The notes beneath the pieces were generated by a model. It searched no databases. It worked only from the letters and a program-made list of their open reading frames with translations, and was not told the DNA's origin. Shown piece after piece: positions 5,379 to 7,774 of a stretch of 7,774 nt of DNA. Made by a program: the position numbers and the translations under genes. The stretch's first letter is position 1. Each line of letters opens with the position of its first letter. Origin of the DNA: Marisimplicoccus framensis_A (GTDB lineage: Bacteria; Bacteroidota; Bacteroidia; Flavobacteriales; Flavobacteriaceae); assembly GCA_042088875.1 (NCBI GenBank), contig JBELLF010000043.1, positions 1 through 7,774 of the forward strand. Reading direction: 5' to 3'.

Positions 5379-7475
5379 ATGGTAAAAACAATTACTGTTG
5401 CATTAATTGGAAACCCCAATACCGGTAAATCTTCTGTATTTAATAATTTAACTGGACTAAAACAAAAAGTAGGGAATTATCCTGGTGTTACTGTTGAAAA
5501 AAAAATAGGATCATTTAGAGTTGATAGGACAACTAATGTTCAATTAATTGATCTACCTGGGACATATGGTTTGAATACACAGTCACTAGATCAAAGTATT
5601 GTATTTGATCTACTTCTTAACAAAAAAAATAAAGACTTCCCAGATGTAGTAGTGGTTGTTGCGGATATTGAAAATTTAAAAAGAAATTTATTACTATTCA
5701 GTCAGATTAAAGATCTTGAGATTCCATCAATTCTTGTTGTAAATATGGCTGATCAATTAAAATCAAAAGGTATTGAAATTGATGTAAACAAATTAGAGGA
5801 GGAGTTTGACACTAAGGTTATTTTATTGAGTGCAAGAAAAAACCTCGGTTTTGAGCAGTTAAAGTCTGAAATAATTGATTACAGAAATTTATCAGACAAA
5901 CCTGCTTTTGATATAAATGAAATTGATCCTGAATATTTCTCTAACCTTCAGAAAACATTCCCTGGTGAATCTGTTTATAAGTTATGGCTTCTCATTACAC
6001 AGGATATAAATTATACTAAACTAGATAGAAAGAGAATTAATGATACGGGAAAATTTAAAACTCAAACTGAGTCACATTTAAAAAAACTTCAGCAAAGGGA
6101 AACAATAAAAAGATATCAAGAAATTAATAATCTTCTTAAAGAGGCTTATGTAAAGGACTTAAAAAAAGCCACTGGATTGAGGTCTTCTATTGATAAAATT
6201 TTATTACATGGATTTTGGGGTTATCTAGTTTTCTTTTCAATATTACTTTTAATATTTCAAGTTATTTTTGACTTGAGTAATATTCCGATGGATTTTATTG
6301 ATAATACTTTTGTGTCCTTAAGTCAATCAGTGAAACTTAATCTCCCTAACGGTGTATTCACGTCTTTATTAGCAGAAGGAGTAATCCCTGGTTTGGCGGG
6401 TATTATAATCTTTGTTCCTCAAATTGCATTGCTATTTTTCTTTATTGCAATATTAGAAGAAACTGGATATATGAGTAGGGTTGTTTTTCTTATGGATAGA
6501 ACATTAAAAAAGTTTGGACTTGGTGGTAAAAGTCTTATTCCACTTGTCTCTGGGGTTGCATGTGCTATTCCTGCAGTAATGGCAACAAGGAATATTGAAA
6601 ACTGGAAAGATAGATTAATAACAATTTTGGTTATTCCATTTATGACTTGTTCAGCAAGACTACCCGTGTACTTAATTCTTATTTCACTAGTAATACCAAA
6701 CGATAAAATTTTTGGAATTAATTACCAGAGTTTAACTCTAATGGGTTTATATATTTTAGGATTTTTAATGGCAATTATATCATCCTATATTTTAAAAAAT
6801 ATAATTAAAAGAGATTCAAAAAGTTATTTAGTTTTAGAAATGCCAGAGTACAAACTTCCGCTATTTAAAAATATATTTTTAACTGTTTACACTAAAACCA
6901 ATTCATTTATTGTTGAAGCAGGTAAAATAATTTTTGCAATCTCAATACTTTTATGGATTATGGCATCAACTGGTCCTGGTAATAATTTTAAAAATGCTGA
7001 TCAAATTGTAAAAAATCAGTATGAAAATATCGAGATCTCAGACGAAGAGTTAGACATTAATATTGAAGCATTTAAATTAGAACACTCATATATTGGACTG
7101 GTAGGAAAATCAATTGAACCAATAATTAGTCCTCTTGGTTATGATTGGAAAATAGGGATTGCTTTAGTTACATCATTTGCAGCAAGAGAAGTTTTTGTGG
7201 GAACACTTTCTACTATATATAGTGTTGGTAGTGAAAGTCAGGAAACTATTAAAAACACAATGGCCCAAGAAAAAGATTCCTTTGGAAACAAAATATTTGA
7301 TCTACCAACAGGATTATCATTAATGATTTTCTATGCTTTTGCGATGCAATGTATGAGTACACTAGCCATTGTTAAAAAAGAGACAAATGGATGGAAGTGG
7401 CCAATGGCACAGTTGTTTTTTATGACAGCTTTAGCTTACTTTGCATCATTGTTTGTATATCAATTCCTAAGTTAA
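5379..7475 (+). CDS. feoB: FeoB, GTP-dependent ferrous iron transporter
   Basis: A 698-residue inner-membrane Fe(II) importer. The N-terminal G domain has G1 G11-N-P-N-T-G-K-S-S19, the G2 threonine T38 in Y-P-G-V-T-V-E, G3 D58-L-P-G61, G4 N122-M-A-D125 and a G5-like S-A-R at 151-153. A helical GDI/linker region (about 165-270) leads to the membrane domain. This contains two Gate modules with G-V-A-C395-A-I-P-A and S-F-A-A-R-E-V-F (599-606). C395, C424 (in M-T-C-S-A-R-L-P) and C658 (in A-M-Q-C-M-S-T-L) correspond to the conserved membrane cysteines proposed to line the iron path in bacterial FeoB. The length is at the short end of the usual range, with no missing motif. It is fed by feoA and followed with no gap by its Cys-rich partner. 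Confidence 0.97.
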   Translation: MVKTITVALIGNPNTGKSSVFNNLTGLKQKVGNYPGVTVEKKIGSFRVDRTTNVQLIDLPGTYGLNTQSLDQSIVFDLLLNKKNKDFPDVVVVVADIENLKRNLLLFSQIKDLEIPSILVVNMADQLKSKGIEIDVNKLEEEFDTKVILLSARKNLGFEQLKSEIIDYRNLSDKPAFDINEIDPEYFSNLQKTFPGESVYKLWLLITQDINYTKLDRKRINDTGKFKTQTESHLKKLQQRETIKRYQEINNLLKEAYVKDLKKATGLRSSIDKILLHGFWGYLVFFSILLLIFQVIFDLSNIPMDFIDNTFVSLSQSVKLNLPNGVFTSLLAEGVIPGLAGIIIFVPQIALLFFFIAILEETGYMSRVVFLMDRTLKKFGLGGKSLIPLVSGVACAIPAVMATRNIENWKDRLITILVIPFMTCSARLPVYLILISLVIPNDKIFGINYQSLTLMGLYILGFLMAIISSYILKNIIKRDSKSYLVLEMPEYKLPLFKNIFLTVYTKTNSFIVEAGKIIFAISILLWIMASTGPGNNFKNADQIVKNQYENIEISDEELDINIEAFKLEHSYIGLVGKSIEPIISPLGYDWKIGIALVTSFAAREVFVGTLSTIYSVGSESQETIKNTMAQEKDSFGNKIFDLPTGLSLMIFYAFAMQCMSTLAIVKKETNGWKWPMAQLFFMTALAYFASLFVYQFLS

Positions 7476-7601
7476 ATGGAGCAATTACAGTACATATTGG
7501 TTATTATACTTGGAGTTTTTGCTGCTTGGTTTTTATTTAAAAAATACTTTAGAAAACCTAAAGATACTGATCCTAGTTGTGGTAAAAACTGTGATTGTTA
7601 G
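7476..7601 (+). CDS. FeoB-associated Cys-rich membrane protein
   Basis: A 41-residue protein whose ATG (7476-7478) abuts the feoB stop (7473-7475), pointing to translational coupling. Residues about 6-21 form one transmembrane helix. A basic segment follows (K22-K-x-x-R-K-x-K), then a tail with C35-G-K-N-C39-D-C41. This matches the short FeoB-associated Cys-rich proteins (PF12669 type) found after feoB in Bacteroidota and Firmicutes. Its exact role is not settled; handing Fe(II) on at the cytoplasmic face or stabilising FeoB are the usual suggestions. The last three bases overlap the stop codon of the opposing pepP-like gene. Confidence 0.9.
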   Translation: MEQLQYILVIILGVFAAWFLFKKYFRKPKDTDPSCGKNCDC

Positions 7602-7774
7602 TTATTCATTATATCCTCAATCTCGTCAGCTTCTATTACAATGTCACTCATAAGATTTTTTGGTTCTCCCTTTGATTGAATTACTACGTCATCTTCAAGC
7701 CTTACTCCAAAACCTTCATCAGGAACATATATTCCAGGCTCTACAGTAAAAACCATATTCTCTTGGAATGGGTC
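7598..7774 (-). CDS. pepP: Xaa-Pro aminopeptidase (aminopeptidase P), C-terminal end (partial)
   Basis: The minus strand is open from the right edge for 58 codons to TAA (7600-7598); the start is outside the window. The fragment contains N-M-V-F-T-V-E-P-G-I-Y and, after a short loop, G-V-R-L-E-D-D-V. This is the end of the pita-bread catalytic domain of M24B metallopeptidases: the Glu of E-P-G-I-Y (fragment residue 12) and the Glu of R-L-E-D-D (fragment residue 27) are two of the five dinuclear metal ligands. The enzyme removes N-terminal residues that precede proline. The short acidic end (E-I-E-D-I-M-N-N) is normal for the family. It is convergent with the feo operon, with a 4-nt overlap of stop codons. 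Confidence 0.93.
   Translation of the reverse strand, partial: DPFQENMVFTVEPGIYVPDEGFGVRLEDDVVIQSKGEPKNLMSDIVIEADEIEDIMNN

Overview
The window looks like a piece of an AT-rich Bacteroidota chromosome, most likely from a marine or otherwise streamlined Flavobacteriia member. This rests on four things: low G+C with short intergenic gaps; starts preceded by A-rich stretches and not by Shine-Dalgarno sequences; promoter-like TAnnTTTG (-7) elements in front of several transcription units; and the protein families present, including a TonB-dependent receptor with a short N-terminus, a short Cys-tailed FeoB-associated protein and a small secreted protein ending in RGPP. The genus cannot be fixed from the sequence.

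Layout. Bases 1-134 hold the C-terminal end of an NTF2/SnoaL-like protein. Bases 135-372 have no assignable gene but contain an unusual C/G-rich, fold-prone patch. A tRNA-Asn(GTT) lies on the minus strand (436-509), with its own -7 element and a hairpin terminator. Next, on the plus strand, come a small secreted His/Cys protein (586-891) and a TonB-dependent receptor with His/Asp-rich loops (954-2996), closed by a strong intrinsic terminator. The site-2 protease gene rseP (3052-4371) faces them on the minus strand. Divergent from rseP are an SCO-type copper chaperone gene (4449-5108) and then a compact ferrous-iron operon: feoA, feoB and a 41-residue FeoB-associated Cys-rich membrane protein (5150-7601). 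The right edge carries the 3' end of a pepP-like Xaa-Pro aminopeptidase gene on the minus strand. Its stop codon interlocks with that of the small FeoB partner.

Function. Most of the window is about transition metals: a probable zinc (or other divalent metal) outer-membrane receptor with a small secreted partner, copper delivery to cytochrome oxidase, and Fe(II) import. RseP is an envelope-stress protease and may simply be a neighbour. The least described part is the pair formed by the small His/Cys RGPP protein and the metal-loop receptor, which has a candidate operator at its promoter and a two-tier hairpin between the genes. The receptor's 24-nt in-frame repeats, shared by two separate loops, are the clearest unusual sequence feature. 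All regulatory calls are pattern-based and unproven.
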